Assembly: GCA_047600805.1 (NCBI GenBank)
Contig: JASGKG010000001.1
Coordinates: 3,782,001-3,846,000 of the forward strand
DNA length: 64,000 nucleotides
DNA from: JADKHC01 sp047600805
GTDB taxonomy: Bacteria; Verrucomicrobiota; Verrucomicrobiia; Opitutales; Opitutaceae
Direction of reading: 5' to 3'
The position numbers and the translations under genes were made by a program. This document shows, one piece after another, positions 26,481 through 35,406 of this stretch. Under the pieces are notes generated by a model. That model had not been told where the DNA came from. It saw only the letters and a list, made by a program, of their open reading frames with translations, and did not search any database. The stretch's first letter is position 1. The number at the start of each line of letters is the position of its first letter.

Positions 26481-27560
26481 ATGGATTCGGTCGCGCTTTT
26501 TCCCTTTGGCCAATATTGGTGGCTCTACGGAGTGTTCCTTGCGCTCGTCGGCGGATTGCTGGCGCTGGACCTCGGGGTCTTTCATCGAAAAGCGCACGAC
26601 GTGAGTTTGAAGGAAGCGATGGTCTGGTCGGTCGTGTGGATCGCCTTGGCGCTGCTGTTTAACTGGGGCCTGTATCATTACAGCGTTTGGGCGTTCGGGC
26701 ACGATGCGAGGCTGACCGGAATCCCGGATTTCAATCCGCGCGGTGCGGCGCAGCAGGTGAGCATGGAGTTCCTCGCCGGGTACATGATCGAGCGAGCGCT
26801 CTCGGTGGATAATATTTTCATCTTCGCGGTGGTGTTTAACTACTTTGGCATTCCCGCGAAATACCAGCACCGCGTGCTCTTTCTCGGCATCGTCGGCGCG
26901 TTGTTTTTCCGTGTGCTCTTTATTGCGGCGGGTGCGGCGCTGCTGCAGCTGCACTGGATCAACTGGGTCTTCGGCGCGTTTCTCGTGCTCACGGGATTGA
27001 AGCTCTTTGTGGCGACGGAAAAACCCGTCGAGCCGGAGCACAACTGGATGATCAAACTCTTGCGGCGCTATTTGCCGGTGTGGCCACACTTCGAAGGGCA
27101 GCATTTTCTATTGCGCAAAAACGGGATTCTTCACGCCACGCCGCTGCTGGTGTGTTTGGTGTTCTTGGAAGTAACCGATATCGTCTTTGCGGTCGACTCC
27201 GTGCCGGCGATTTTCGCGGTCACGAGCGAGCCGTTCGTCGTGTTTACTTCGAACGTTTTCGCGATCCTCGGACTTCGGGCGATGTTCTTCCTGCTCGCCG
27301 GAATCATGCACCGCTTCCACCTGCTCAAGTACGGACTCGGCATGATTTTGGTTTTTGTCGGCTTAAAAATGGCGTGGCTCAACGACGCGTTTCACGGGCA
27401 ATTCCCGATCTCGTGGTCGCTCGCGATCATCGGCGGTGTTTTGGCGCTGGCGATTGGAGCGTCATTGCTCTGGCCAGCGCGCCACAAACACGACGCTTTG
27501 GGTCAAGCGGGTTTGCCGGACCGCGCTAAGAAAAAAGATGCTTACGCAAAGCTTCGATGA
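26481..27560 (+). CDS. TerC/Alx-family membrane protein
   Basis: A 359-residue polytopic membrane protein of the TerC family. It has the hallmark acidic motif ERALSVDNIFIFAVVF and a second one (EVTDIVFAVDSVPAIFAV), in about nine helices. Members export or balance Mn2+ (Alx in E. coli) or accompany tellurite resistance. No tellurite genes are nearby, so a metal-homeostasis role is more likely. The upstream 255 bases show no yybP-ykoY (Mn2+) riboswitch that I can recognise. Its 3' end overlaps the convergent exoD-like gene by 35 bases. Confidence 0.88.
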   Translation: MDSVALFPFGQYWWLYGVFLALVGGLLALDLGVFHRKAHDVSLKEAMVWSVVWIALALLFNWGLYHYSVWAFGHDARLTGIPDFNPRGAAQQVSMEFLAGYMIERALSVDNIFIFAVVFNYFGIPAKYQHRVLFLGIVGALFFRVLFIAAGAALLQLHWINWVFGAFLVLTGLKLFVATEKPVEPEHNWMIKLLRRYLPVWPHFEGQHFLLRKNGILHATPLLVCLVFLEVTDIVFAVDSVPAIFAVTSEPFVVFTSNVFAILGLRAMFFLLAGIMHRFHLLKYGLGMILVFVGLKMAWLNDAFHGQFPISWSLAIIGGVLALAIGASLLWPARHKHDALGQAGLPDRAKKKDAYAKLR

Positions 27561-28206
27561 GATGGTGCACGCCCTCCATAAGATGTTGTGCGGCCTCTCC
27601 GAGCAGGAAGAAATAGGCGATGCCTGCCGCGAACACGACGTAACCGCCAATCACGAAAAGGCCGTCGCGCTCCAGCAATCCGCACGCGATGAGCAACACT
27701 GCCCACGCGGGAAACGTATTCGTGAAGGGAATCGGTATCGGCAGCGCGAGAGCCAGTCCGCCCAGGCAAATCACGATCGCATGAATGCGCTTCAGCAAAT
27801 CCGTTCGCGTGAGAATGTCCAGGCGCGGCCGCAGCAGTTTCTCGAAAAAAGTTAGGATTTTCCGTGTGAATTGAACGAGCTTCCCGAAAAACCCCGCGGG
27901 CAATTCCGTGTTCAGCAATTTTTTCGGCAGCCACGGCTTCATCCCGAGGGTGAGACGAAAACCGATGAAGGCGATCACCAGGCCGAAAGGCGTCGATAGT
28001 CCTGGCAAAGGGATCGGCGTGCAAAAGGGCAGCGAAAGTAAAACCAACAGCAAGAGATAAGCCCGGCCGCGAAGGACTTCGATGACCTCCTGCAGCTTGA
28101 CCGCGCGCTCGGCGAATTCCTTCTGCAGGCGCGCCAGCTCCTCCGACAATTTTAGCGGCTTTCCTTCTGGCGGTTCGGCGTGCTCAGGTGCCGCGTTGGT
28201 TTCCAT
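27526..28206 (-). CDS. ExoD-family membrane protein
   Basis: A 226-residue protein matching the exopolysaccharide-synthesis ExoD family. An N-terminal amphipathic helical part (KLSEELARLQKEF) is followed by paired hydrophobic segments with the typical Pro-rich turns (FCTPIPLPGLSTPFG and LALPIPIPFTNTFPAW). In rhizobia exoD affects exopolysaccharide and alkali tolerance; the mechanism is not known. It is the last gene of a minus-strand queC-queE-exoD run, and its start overlaps the end of queE by 23 bases. Confidence 0.82.
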   Translation of the reverse strand: METNAAPEHAEPPEGKPLKLSEELARLQKEFAERAVKLQEVIEVLRGRAYLLLLVLLSLPFCTPIPLPGLSTPFGLVIAFIGFRLTLGMKPWLPKKLLNTELPAGFFGKLVQFTRKILTFFEKLLRPRLDILTRTDLLKRIHAIVICLGGLALALPIPIPFTNTFPAWAVLLIACGLLERDGLFVIGGYVVFAAGIAYFFLLGEAAQHLMEGVHHLIEALRKHLFS

Positions 28207-28876
28207 AGAGTTGAATGTGGAGGCGCGGCGCGAAGCGGAAGCCGCGCGCCTTGCACAGCTCAGATAACCAAGTTGAGCGCGACTTCAACACCTCGGGTGA
28301 TGTGCCTTCGGGCATGAGCAGGACCTTGGCGGGCGAAATTGGTTCCTTGAGCTCGCGCAACAGACCGTCGATCTCCTCGACATCGGCTGCGTCGGCCACG
28401 ACGAACTTCAGCTGAAACGGATACAACCGTATCCAATTTCGCACCACGTCCGGTTGCCAGCGAAGGGTTTCGTGACGCTCGCGCCAGGCGATAGGCAGGC
28501 GTTCGTCGGGAGCGGAATTGCGCAGCTTTGGGCTCAACGAGGCGAGATCGCATGCGATTCCCTCCGGCGCAACGGTTGCGGCGGTTTCGATAGTGATGTG
28601 GTAGCCGATGGTCTTTAGTTCGGCAGCAAGCGCGCGAATTTCCGGCGCGATCATCGGCTCGCCACCGGTCAAGACGACATGCTTGGAAGGGTAGGCGGCG
28701 ACCTTCGCCAGGATTTCGTTGAGCGAAAGTTGTTCGCCCTCGGGATTCCACGAAGCGAACGGCGTGTCGCACCAGTTGCAACGCAGGTTGCAGCCGGAGA
28801 GCCGCACGAAAACCGAAGGCACGCCAATCAACTCGCCCTCGCCTTGGAGTGAATGAAAAATTTCGGAAACCAACAT
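28184..28876 (-). CDS. queE: 7-carboxy-7-deazaguanine synthase QueE
   Basis: A radical-SAM enzyme of the queuosine/preQ0 pathway that makes 7-carboxy-7-deazaguanine from carboxy-tetrahydropterin. 230 residues from the ATG at 28876. The cluster Cys are C29, C33 and C36 (GCNLRCNWCDT). FHSLQGEGELIG at the N terminus and VVLTGGEPM are family signatures. The frame is open further upstream, but only as a shadow of queC. It begins 5 bases after the queC stop. QueD and QueF are not in the window. Confidence 0.93.
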   Translation of the reverse strand: MLVSEIFHSLQGEGELIGVPSVFVRLSGCNLRCNWCDTPFASWNPEGEQLSLNEILAKVAAYPSKHVVLTGGEPMIAPEIRALAAELKTIGYHITIETAATVAPEGIACDLASLSPKLRNSAPDERLPIAWRERHETLRWQPDVVRNWIRLYPFQLKFVVADAADVEEIDGLLRELKEPISPAKVLLMPEGTSPEVLKSRSTWLSELCKARGFRFAPRLHIQLYGNQRGT

Positions 28877-28881
28877 GGCGT

Positions 28882-29571
28882 TTAGGCAGAGCTTGGCTTC
28901 GGCGGCAGTGGATCGAGCGAAGCATAATGCGTTGGATCGACGACGCCCGCCTGCTGAAACGCTTCGCGGCGCTCGACGCACGTGCCGCATTTGCCGCAGT
29001 GAAGCGCGCCGCCTTTGTAGCACGACCACGTTTTCGCGTAGTCGACGCCGAGGCGCACGCCCTCGCGCACGATTTGGCCTTTGTCCATCGCGATGAATGG
29101 CCGCAGGAGTTTGATGTTGGCGTAAGTGCCGGTTTCCATCGCGCGGCCCATCGCGCTCATGAATTCCTCGCGACAATCGGGATAAATCGCGTGGTCGCCG
29201 CCGTGCGCAGCGATGACAAGGCCCTCGGCGCCGACGCTCTCGGCGAAACCAGCGGCAATCGACAACATGATCGCGTTGCGAAAAGGCACCACCGTTTGCT
29301 TCATCGTGGAGTGCTCGTAATGCCCGTCCGGAATATCGCCGCCCGATGAGAGAAGGTCCGACGCGAACAACCGGTTCATGAAATCGAGTGCGACGATCTC
29401 GTGTCTTACGCCCAGCGCGGCGGCGTGGTGCGCCGCGAAAGGGATTTCCTTGTGGTTATGTTTTGAGCCGTAATCGAAACTCAACGACGCGACGAGCGTG
29501 TGCTCCTTAGCCGCCCGGTAAAAGGCGGTGACGGAGTCCATGCCACCGGAGCAGAGTACTACGACTTTCAT
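28882..29571 (-). CDS. queC: 7-cyano-7-deazaguanine synthase QueC
   Basis: An ATP-dependent enzyme turning 7-carboxy-7-deazaguanine into preQ0. 229 residues from the ATG at 29571. The N-terminal PP-loop SGGMDSVTAFYRA binds ATP. The Zn site is formed by Cys in CYKGGALHCGKCGTCVERR. It heads the queC-queE-exoD run. The 92-base gap to the divergent hydrolase gene contains a short hairpin around CTCCG/CGGAG with a TAAAA loop, but I could not fit it to a preQ1 riboswitch. Confidence 0.94.
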   Translation of the reverse strand: MKVVVLCSGGMDSVTAFYRAAKEHTLVASLSFDYGSKHNHKEIPFAAHHAAALGVRHEIVALDFMNRLFASDLLSSGGDIPDGHYEHSTMKQTVVPFRNAIMLSIAAGFAESVGAEGLVIAAHGGDHAIYPDCREEFMSAMGRAMETGTYANIKLLRPFIAMDKGQIVREGVRLGVDYAKTWSCYKGGALHCGKCGTCVERREAFQQAGVVDPTHYASLDPLPPKPSSA

Positions 29572-29663
29572 TGTCATTGCGCAGAAAAGCACAACAATAG
29601 CAGAAAACAAAGCTTCTCTCCGCGGCCTTTTAGGCGACGGAGGCTTTGCCAGCCCAGTTCGAC

Positions 29664-30521
29664 ATGATTATTTTTCACGACCCTCAATGTGCTGACTACG
29701 GCGCGACGGCGCAGTACGAAAAGCCGGCACGGGTTGCCACCACGGTTGCGCGTTTGCGCGCGGCTCACTTCGATTGGCAGTGGCGATTGCCGCCGGTTGC
29801 CGACGAAGAAGTCATCAAGCTCGTGCACTCTCCGCAGCATTTGGAACGACTGCAATATCCGCACGATTTCGACCAGGACACGCCATTCTTCGAGGGAATT
29901 TATCAACACGCGCGACGCTCTGTGGGCTCGGCGCTTGCGGCGATGGACGTCGTGCTGAACGAAAAGAAAAGAGCGTTTTCGCTGATGCGACCGCCCGGGC
30001 ACCACGCGCTGCCCTCGCAAGCGATGGGTTTTTGTTACCTTAACCAAGTCGCGATCGCGGTTCTCGCTGCGCGCCAACGTGGACTCGGCCGTGTAGCGGT
30101 TTGGGATTTCGACGCGCATCACGGAAACGGCACCGAAGATATTTTGCACGACCGCGAAGGCGTGCTGTTCGTCGACGTTCACCAGGATAAAACGTATCCC
30201 GGTACCGGCGCTATTTCGTCGGGCAATTGTCGCAACTATTGCGTCGCTCCGCACGCGCCGCGCGAAGAACATCTCGCGGCCTTGAGGCGATCGCTCAACG
30301 AAATCCAGGCCTTCAAACCCGATCTGCTTTTCGTGTCGGCGGGTTTCGACGCTTACGCGAAAGATCCGATCACGGAGATGTCACTGCTGCCGGAAGATTA
30401 CGCCCAGCTCGGCCGCTGGCTGACAGAGACGCAAATTCCCGCCGTGGGAATTTTGGAGGGCGGTTACAGCGAGGACCTGCCGATCCTGATCGATTCTTTT
30501 TTGACCGCGTGGGCAGAGTAG
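29664..30521 (+). CDS. Histone-deacetylase-family amidohydrolase
   Basis: A Zn-dependent deacetylase of the HDAC/AcuC/acetylpolyamine amidohydrolase superfamily. 285 residues from the ATG at 29664. The active-site motifs are RPPGHHA, the Zn ligands in VWDFDAHHGNGTEDI (Asp, His) and SAGFDAYAKDP (Asp), and LEGGYS near the end. In bacteria these act on acetyl-lysine, acetylpolyamines or similar small amides; the substrate here is unknown. It is followed after 18 bases by the RNase D gene and is probably co-transcribed with it. Confidence 0.9.
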   Translation: MIIFHDPQCADYGATAQYEKPARVATTVARLRAAHFDWQWRLPPVADEEVIKLVHSPQHLERLQYPHDFDQDTPFFEGIYQHARRSVGSALAAMDVVLNEKKRAFSLMRPPGHHALPSQAMGFCYLNQVAIAVLAARQRGLGRVAVWDFDAHHGNGTEDILHDREGVLFVDVHQDKTYPGTGAISSGNCRNYCVAPHAPREEHLAALRRSLNEIQAFKPDLLFVSAGFDAYAKDPITEMSLLPEDYAQLGRWLTETQIPAVGILEGGYSEDLPILIDSFLTAWAE

Positions 30522-30539
30522 TGCTTTGCTGATCCCTCC

Positions 30540-31709
30540 TTGAACGCTACGCCTGTCTACCAACTCGTCGAAAACTCAGCGCAACTCGCGCCGCTTCTCG
30601 CCGCACTCGATCGGTCCGAAGAAGCTGCGGTCGATACGGAGGCAGATAATCTTTACCACTATCGCACGCGTGTTTGCCTGCTGCAGTTCTTGGTCGCTGG
30701 GGAAATTTATCTGGTCGACGTGCTCGCCGAGTTCGACCTCGAACCTCTTTGGGAAAAGCTCGCCACGAAACACCTGCTCATGCACGGCAGCGATTTCGAT
30801 CTGCGCCTGCTCCACGACCTGCGCGGTTTTAGAGCAAAGAGTATGTTCGACACCATGCTGGCGGCGCAGTTGTTGAACCGGCAACGGATCGGACTCGCCG
30901 CGCTGCTGGAGGAACACTTTGGCGTGATTCTCGACAAAGACTCACAGAAGGCCAATTGGTCCAAACGTCCGCTCACCAAAAAACTTCTCGATTACGCGGC
31001 GCTCGACGTTTTTCACCTTCCGAAACTCCGCGACATCCTCACGCACGAACTCGCGAAACTCGACCGGCTCGAATGGCTCGACCAGCAATGTCAGCGCCAG
31101 ATCGAGGCTGCTGCCGTGGGTTTTCCCGGCAACGACGACAACGCCTGGCGCATCGGGCGCTCGGAGCGGCTCCACGCGCACGGGCTGGCGGTTTTGCACG
31201 CGGTTTGGCACTGGCGCGAAGAATGGGCGCGCAAACTCGATGTGCCGCCGTTCAAAGTCACCGGCAACGAAATGCTGCTAAAGATGGCCGACGCCGCCGA
31301 TCACGGACTTTCCGCGCGCGCGGTGCTCGAAAGCATTCACCTCGGCAAACGCCACGAACGGTTGTGTTCGAGTTTGGCGGCTGCGCTTGAGGCGGGTTTT
31401 GCTCGCGACCCACGCACGCTCCCGCGGCGGCGCGGACGCAATCCCGACATCCAGCCGCTGAGCGCGAGCGAACTCGCGCGCCAGGATCGGTTGAAGGCAG
31501 ATCGTGATCGTGTGGCGGCCCGCATCCAACTTGATCCAACGCTTATCGCCAACCGCGCCCAGCTCGCGCTGATCGCGCGCAATCCCGAAAAGTTGGACGA
31601 ATTCCTTTTGCCATGGCAGGCCAACCTCCTGCGTCACGAACCGTCGCTAAATCCGACGCTCCCGCCGCCGGCGTCTGAGTTGCCACCGCAGCAGCCGCCC
31701 GTAGCCTGA
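30540..31709 (+). CDS. rnd: Ribonuclease D
   Basis: A 3'-5' exoribonuclease involved in tRNA 3' maturation. 389 residues, near the family norm. The DEDDy exonuclease residues are visible: VDTEADN (Asp, Glu), HGSDFDLRLL (Asp) and DYAALDVFHL (Tyr, Asp). A C-terminal HRDC-type helical region (ERLHAHGLAVLHAVWHWREE) follows. The start TTG at 30540 is used because no ATG or GTG precedes the conserved first strand; no Shine-Dalgarno is seen. The C terminus is Pro-rich (PTLPPPASELPPQQPPVA). Confidence 0.9.
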   Translation: MNATPVYQLVENSAQLAPLLAALDRSEEAAVDTEADNLYHYRTRVCLLQFLVAGEIYLVDVLAEFDLEPLWEKLATKHLLMHGSDFDLRLLHDLRGFRAKSMFDTMLAAQLLNRQRIGLAALLEEHFGVILDKDSQKANWSKRPLTKKLLDYAALDVFHLPKLRDILTHELAKLDRLEWLDQQCQRQIEAAAVGFPGNDDNAWRIGRSERLHAHGLAVLHAVWHWREEWARKLDVPPFKVTGNEMLLKMADAADHGLSARAVLESIHLGKRHERLCSSLAAALEAGFARDPRTLPRRRGRNPDIQPLSASELARQDRLKADRDRVAARIQLDPTLIANRAQLALIARNPEKLDEFLLPWQANLLRHEPSLNPTLPPPASELPPQQPPVA

Positions 31710-31783
31710 GCACAATTTTAGTGGCAGCGGTTGGGTGTAACAGCTTGGCTCGTTCGAAAGGTCCTGCCACATTCTAACGAGTC

Positions 31784-33469
31784 ATGCCCGCCTCGGCTAA
31801 CATCGCCCAACATCTGCCACTCATGGCGGCCCAACAACCGCAGCGTGCGGCGTTGAAAATTCCCCGCGGGCGAAACGCGAGCGGCCAGATCGACTACCTT
31901 ACGCTTTCGTTTGCCGAACTGGAGCAGGAAGTGAACGCGTGGGCGATTCACCTCCAGGAAAAAGGTGTCAAGACAGGCGATAGAACGCTTGTGATGGTTC
32001 GGCAAGGCTTGCCGTTGATTGCGGCGGCGTTCGCGCTTTTTAAGATCGGCGCGGTTCCGATCGTGATCGACCCGGGTATGGGGCTGAAAAGTTTTCTCAG
32101 CTGTGTCGCGCGTTCGCGGCCAGGTGTGCTGCTGGGAATTCCTTTCGCGCAACTGGTCAGTCGCGTCGCACGCAAATCTTTCCACACCGTTGAAATTCGT
32201 GTGACGGCGAGCGGCAATCCGCTTTCGCGGCGTGCGAAGCCTGGGAACTTCGGGAACGCGATCTTGGTTCACCGTGACAGCGCCGATCTCGCTGCGATCT
32301 TCTTCACCTCGGGCTCAACGGGTGCGCCGAAAGGTGTTTGCTACGAGCACGGCATGTTTGCGGCGCAGGTTCGGCTTATTCGCGAGACGTACGCGATCGA
32401 ACCAGGTGAAATCGACCTGCCGATGCTGCCGATTTTTGCGCTTTTCAATCCTGCGCTTGGCATGACCACGGTCGTCCCGGAGCTCGATCCAAGTAAACCG
32501 GCGACGATGGACCCGGCGAAGATCGTCCAAGCGATTCAGCAGGAGCACGTCACGAACTCTTTCGGATCGCCAACGCTGTGGGGCAAGATCGCAGATTATT
32601 GCGCGGCAAACAAAATCGTTCTCTCCGGCATGAAACGCGTGCTCTGTGCGGGTGCGCCGGTGCCCGCGCGTCTATGGGCTCAATCACGGGAGCTTCTCCC
32701 CAACGGCAAGCTCCACAGTCCGTACGGCGCAACGGAATCTTTGCCGATCAGCAGTGTTTCGTCGGACGAGGTTTTGCCCATTCTCGCGCGGCAATCTGAA
32801 TCGATTGCTGACGCGTCTGGAGGCAAAGGTTCGGCAGCGCCGGTCAAATGGGGCGCTTGCGTCGGACGAGTGGTTATGGAAATCGACGTAAAAGTCGTCG
32901 CAATTTACGAAGGCCCGATGCGGACGCTGGCCGAAGTGACGGAACTCGCCGCGGGCGAGATCGGAGAAATCATTGTGCGAGGACCGGTCGTGACGAAAAG
33001 CTATGACGCGCTGCCTGATGCGACGGCTCTAGCGAAGGTCGCCGACAACGGTGCGGTTTGGCATCGCATGGGCGATTGCGGTTACCGGGACGAAGAAGGA
33101 CGACTTTGGTTTTGCGGGCGCAAAGCCGAACGCGTGATTACACCTAACGAAACGCTGTTCACTGAACCGTGCGAACAGGTGTTCCGCACGCTGGACAATG
33201 TCGCGCGTTGCGCGCTGGTTGGTCTCGGGGAAAAAGGCGCGCAGGTGCCGGCGGTCGTTTTCCAAACCGCTCGCAAATTTTCTTCCGCCGAACAGCAGCA
33301 TTTCGCCGAGACCGCCCGTGCTCGCGCAAAAGAACATGCGCACACAGCGCAAATTACACGTTTTTATTTTCACCCGGCCTTTCCTGTGGATGTGCGTCAC
33401 AACGCCAAAATCCACCGGCTTACGCTCGCCAAATGGGCGGCGACTACTCAAGGCTACCCGCTTCCATGA
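31784..33469 (+). CDS. oleC: OleC-type AMP-dependent synthetase (beta-lactone synthetase)
   Basis: A 561-residue ANL-superfamily enzyme. The adenylation P-loop motif FFTSGSTGAPKGVCYEH, the YGATE motif and a C-terminal RKAERVI hinge are visible. GMTTVVPELDPSKPATMDP is typical of OleC, which closes a 2-alkyl-3-hydroxy acid to a beta-lactone in long-chain olefin biosynthesis. The four-base overlap with an OleD-type reductase gene supports this over a plain fatty-acyl-CoA ligase. OleA and OleB are not in the window. Confidence 0.82.
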   Translation: MPASANIAQHLPLMAAQQPQRAALKIPRGRNASGQIDYLTLSFAELEQEVNAWAIHLQEKGVKTGDRTLVMVRQGLPLIAAAFALFKIGAVPIVIDPGMGLKSFLSCVARSRPGVLLGIPFAQLVSRVARKSFHTVEIRVTASGNPLSRRAKPGNFGNAILVHRDSADLAAIFFTSGSTGAPKGVCYEHGMFAAQVRLIRETYAIEPGEIDLPMLPIFALFNPALGMTTVVPELDPSKPATMDPAKIVQAIQQEHVTNSFGSPTLWGKIADYCAANKIVLSGMKRVLCAGAPVPARLWAQSRELLPNGKLHSPYGATESLPISSVSSDEVLPILARQSESIADASGGKGSAAPVKWGACVGRVVMEIDVKVVAIYEGPMRTLAEVTELAAGEIGEIIVRGPVVTKSYDALPDATALAKVADNGAVWHRMGDCGYRDEEGRLWFCGRKAERVITPNETLFTEPCEQVFRTLDNVARCALVGLGEKGAQVPAVVFQTARKFSSAEQQHFAETARARAKEHAHTAQITRFYFHPAFPVDVRHNAKIHRLTLAKWAATTQGYPLP

Positions 33470-34512
33470 CTTCAGCTCTTGTCACGGGCGGCACTGGTTT
33501 TTTAGGGCGGCGTTTGGTCGAACGTCTGCTCGCGCAAGGCCGTAGCGTGACCGTGCTGGCTCGCAGGTCGTCGGCCGATTTGGAGCAACAGGGTGTTCGC
33601 TTCATCACGGCGTCGCTCGACGATCCCGCGAAAGTGGCTGAGGCGTGTGTTGGCGTGGAAACAGTTTTTCACGTGGCGGCGAAGGTCGGCGTATGGGGCC
33701 GCTACGAAGATTATTTTAAGACGAATGTGCTGGGCACCCGCGCGCTGCTGGACGGCTGCCGCAGAAATGGCGTTCGCAACTTTATCTACACAAGCACGCC
33801 CAGTGTGGTTTACAACGGCCGCGATCTGGCCGACGCCAACGAGTCGCTACCGCTAACGACGGCGTGCCCCAGCGCGTATCCGCTGACGAAAGCGATGGCC
33901 GAACGAGAAGTGCTGGCGGCGAACTCCGATTCCTTGAGAACGGTCGCGCTGCGTCCGCACTTGATCTGGGGTGTGGGTGATCCGCATCTCGTGCCGCGGA
34001 TTCTCGAACGCGCGAAAGCGGGTCGCTTGCGTGTGGTGGGCATCGGAAAAAATCGTGTCGACATGGTGCACGTTGAAAACGCCGTTGACGCGGAGCTGCT
34101 CGCGGAAAAAGCGCTGGATGGCGCCGCTGCGGGGAAGGCGTATTTCATCACGAACGACGAACCTGTTTTATTGTGGAACTGGATCAACCAGTTGCTCATT
34201 GCCGTCGGCGAACCGCCGTTGCGGAAACAGATTTCGTTGCGCGCCGCGTCCGTGGTGGGCGTTGTGTGCGAAGCGGCGTGGCGCGTTCTCCCGTTGAAAG
34301 GCGAACCGCCGATGACGCGTTTTGTTGCCGCGGAATTAGCGAAGGATCATTGGTTCGACATTTCCGCCGCGAAAAAAGATTTAGGCTACGCGCCACGCAT
34401 CAGCATGGCCGAGGGAACAATACAGCTGATCGCGCATTTGAAGAAAATGGCCGGGCGGGAGTCGATTCACCCAACATCGGTTGTATTTCCTCCGACCAAC
34501 CGCTCGAAGTAA
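33466..34512 (+). CDS. oleD: OleD-type NAD(P)H 2-alkyl-3-ketoacid reductase
   Basis: An extended short-chain dehydrogenase, 348 residues from the ATG at 33466, which overlaps the oleC stop (ATGA). The Rossmann motif TGGTGFLGRRL, catalytic Ser/Thr in YTSTPSVVYNG and the Y-x3-K pair in AYPLTKAMAE are present. OleD reduces the OleA product to the beta-hydroxy acid used by OleC, so the gene order C-D fits the pathway. A general sterol-dehydrogenase-like (3-beta-HSD) function would be the alternative if the genome lacks oleA. Confidence 0.82.
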   Translation: MTSALVTGGTGFLGRRLVERLLAQGRSVTVLARRSSADLEQQGVRFITASLDDPAKVAEACVGVETVFHVAAKVGVWGRYEDYFKTNVLGTRALLDGCRRNGVRNFIYTSTPSVVYNGRDLADANESLPLTTACPSAYPLTKAMAEREVLAANSDSLRTVALRPHLIWGVGDPHLVPRILERAKAGRLRVVGIGKNRVDMVHVENAVDAELLAEKALDGAAAGKAYFITNDEPVLLWNWINQLLIAVGEPPLRKQISLRAASVVGVVCEAAWRVLPLKGEPPMTRFVAAELAKDHWFDISAAKKDLGYAPRISMAEGTIQLIAHLKKMAGRESIHPTSVVFPPTNRSK

Positions 34513-34876
34513 GCGCGCGTCCCTGCGTTTGCTGATGCGATTGTAAGGAAATTGTTGCAATCCGCCGCTTGCGCTTTCGCGCATTAAAGTCAGACTGTCG
34601 GCGTCCGATTAACAGAGAAGTTCAGGCAGCGAATCCGTTGTCTGGATACGGTTAGCCTTAGTCAGTGTGCCTCGGCGGAACTTTTCCGCGCGGGGCGTGT
34701 AAGCGTACTTCGTCAGAGGTCGTTGCCAGCGTCTGAGGTGAGAAGCCAGTTGGATAGATCGGTTATTTGAGCCAGCTACGGTGCGTGCTTTGCTGCGCGT
34801 GTCGTTTGCCAGCGGTTCTTTGTCCGTCGAATGGCCGGGTTCAGCCCGGTGAACATCAACTTCAAAAGGGAACGTC
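34513..34876. other. Intergenic region after oleD
   Basis: 364 bases without a supported gene. A small hairpin (CCGGG at 34835-34839 with CCCGG at 34845-34849) lies 28 bases before the next start. I found no tRNA, tmRNA or RNase P motif. It could hold a promoter or a small RNA, but nothing can be fixed from sequence alone. Confidence 0.35.
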
Positions 34877-35344
34877 ATGAAAATCTCGAAACTGCTCGCC
34901 AGTCACAAAGCTATCATGAAACAGGCGCGGCTTGCGGCTCAGGCCCAAGCGTACCTCGCACTCTCCCGATATTCCGAACGCGTAAGGCGCGCGGGGATCA
35001 TTGGGCGCGTGCATTTGCGTCACCCGGATGCGGACGAAGGAATTTTTTGGGCAACATTGGTGGCGCTTGATGGAGCGCAGTCGGTCATCGAAGAACATTT
35101 CTCCGACGAAGACGTGATGGAACTCGCTGACGCCGTGGCGCTGGTGTGTGGTGTTGAACAACTCGACGTGGTCTTTCCGATCGAGGCGATCGAAGAAAAA
35201 TTTGTGAAGCTCCTTCGCCGGGAGCTGCGAAAAGAAGGCGTCACGTTCGATTTGGACGCACAAGAAATCAAAGCCAAGCGCCGCCGCTACGATGCGCCGG
35301 CGTCCGCCGAGGATAAACAGCGGTTGCGCAATCGCCGCCACTGA
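34877..35344 (+). CDS. Conserved-looking hypothetical protein
   Basis: A 155-residue, soluble protein with no signal peptide. It is helix-rich and charged, with a basic N terminus (MKISKLLASHKAIMKQARLA) and a very basic C terminus (EIKAKRRRYDAPASAEDKQRLRNRRH) that could bind nucleic acid. AAAAGGGAA precedes the ATG at 34877 by a few bases. Codon use is like its neighbours, and the frame is clearly a gene. I do not recognise the family. It is followed by an aldo/keto reductase gene with a 62-base gap. Confidence 0.6.
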   Translation: MKISKLLASHKAIMKQARLAAQAQAYLALSRYSERVRRAGIIGRVHLRHPDADEGIFWATLVALDGAQSVIEEHFSDEDVMELADAVALVCGVEQLDVVFPIEAIEEKFVKLLRRELRKEGVTFDLDAQEIKAKRRRYDAPASAEDKQRLRNRRH

Positions 35345-35406
35345 CGCGTGGTCAAGTTGCGCGCCTTCGCCTTGCCTCGATTCGTCCCTCTGGCTGAAAT
35401 GACGGC

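Noticed and set aside
29572..29663. Possible preQ1 riboswitch before queC
   Set aside because: A short hairpin exists, but the preQ1 pseudoknot pattern with its A-rich tail could not be fitted.
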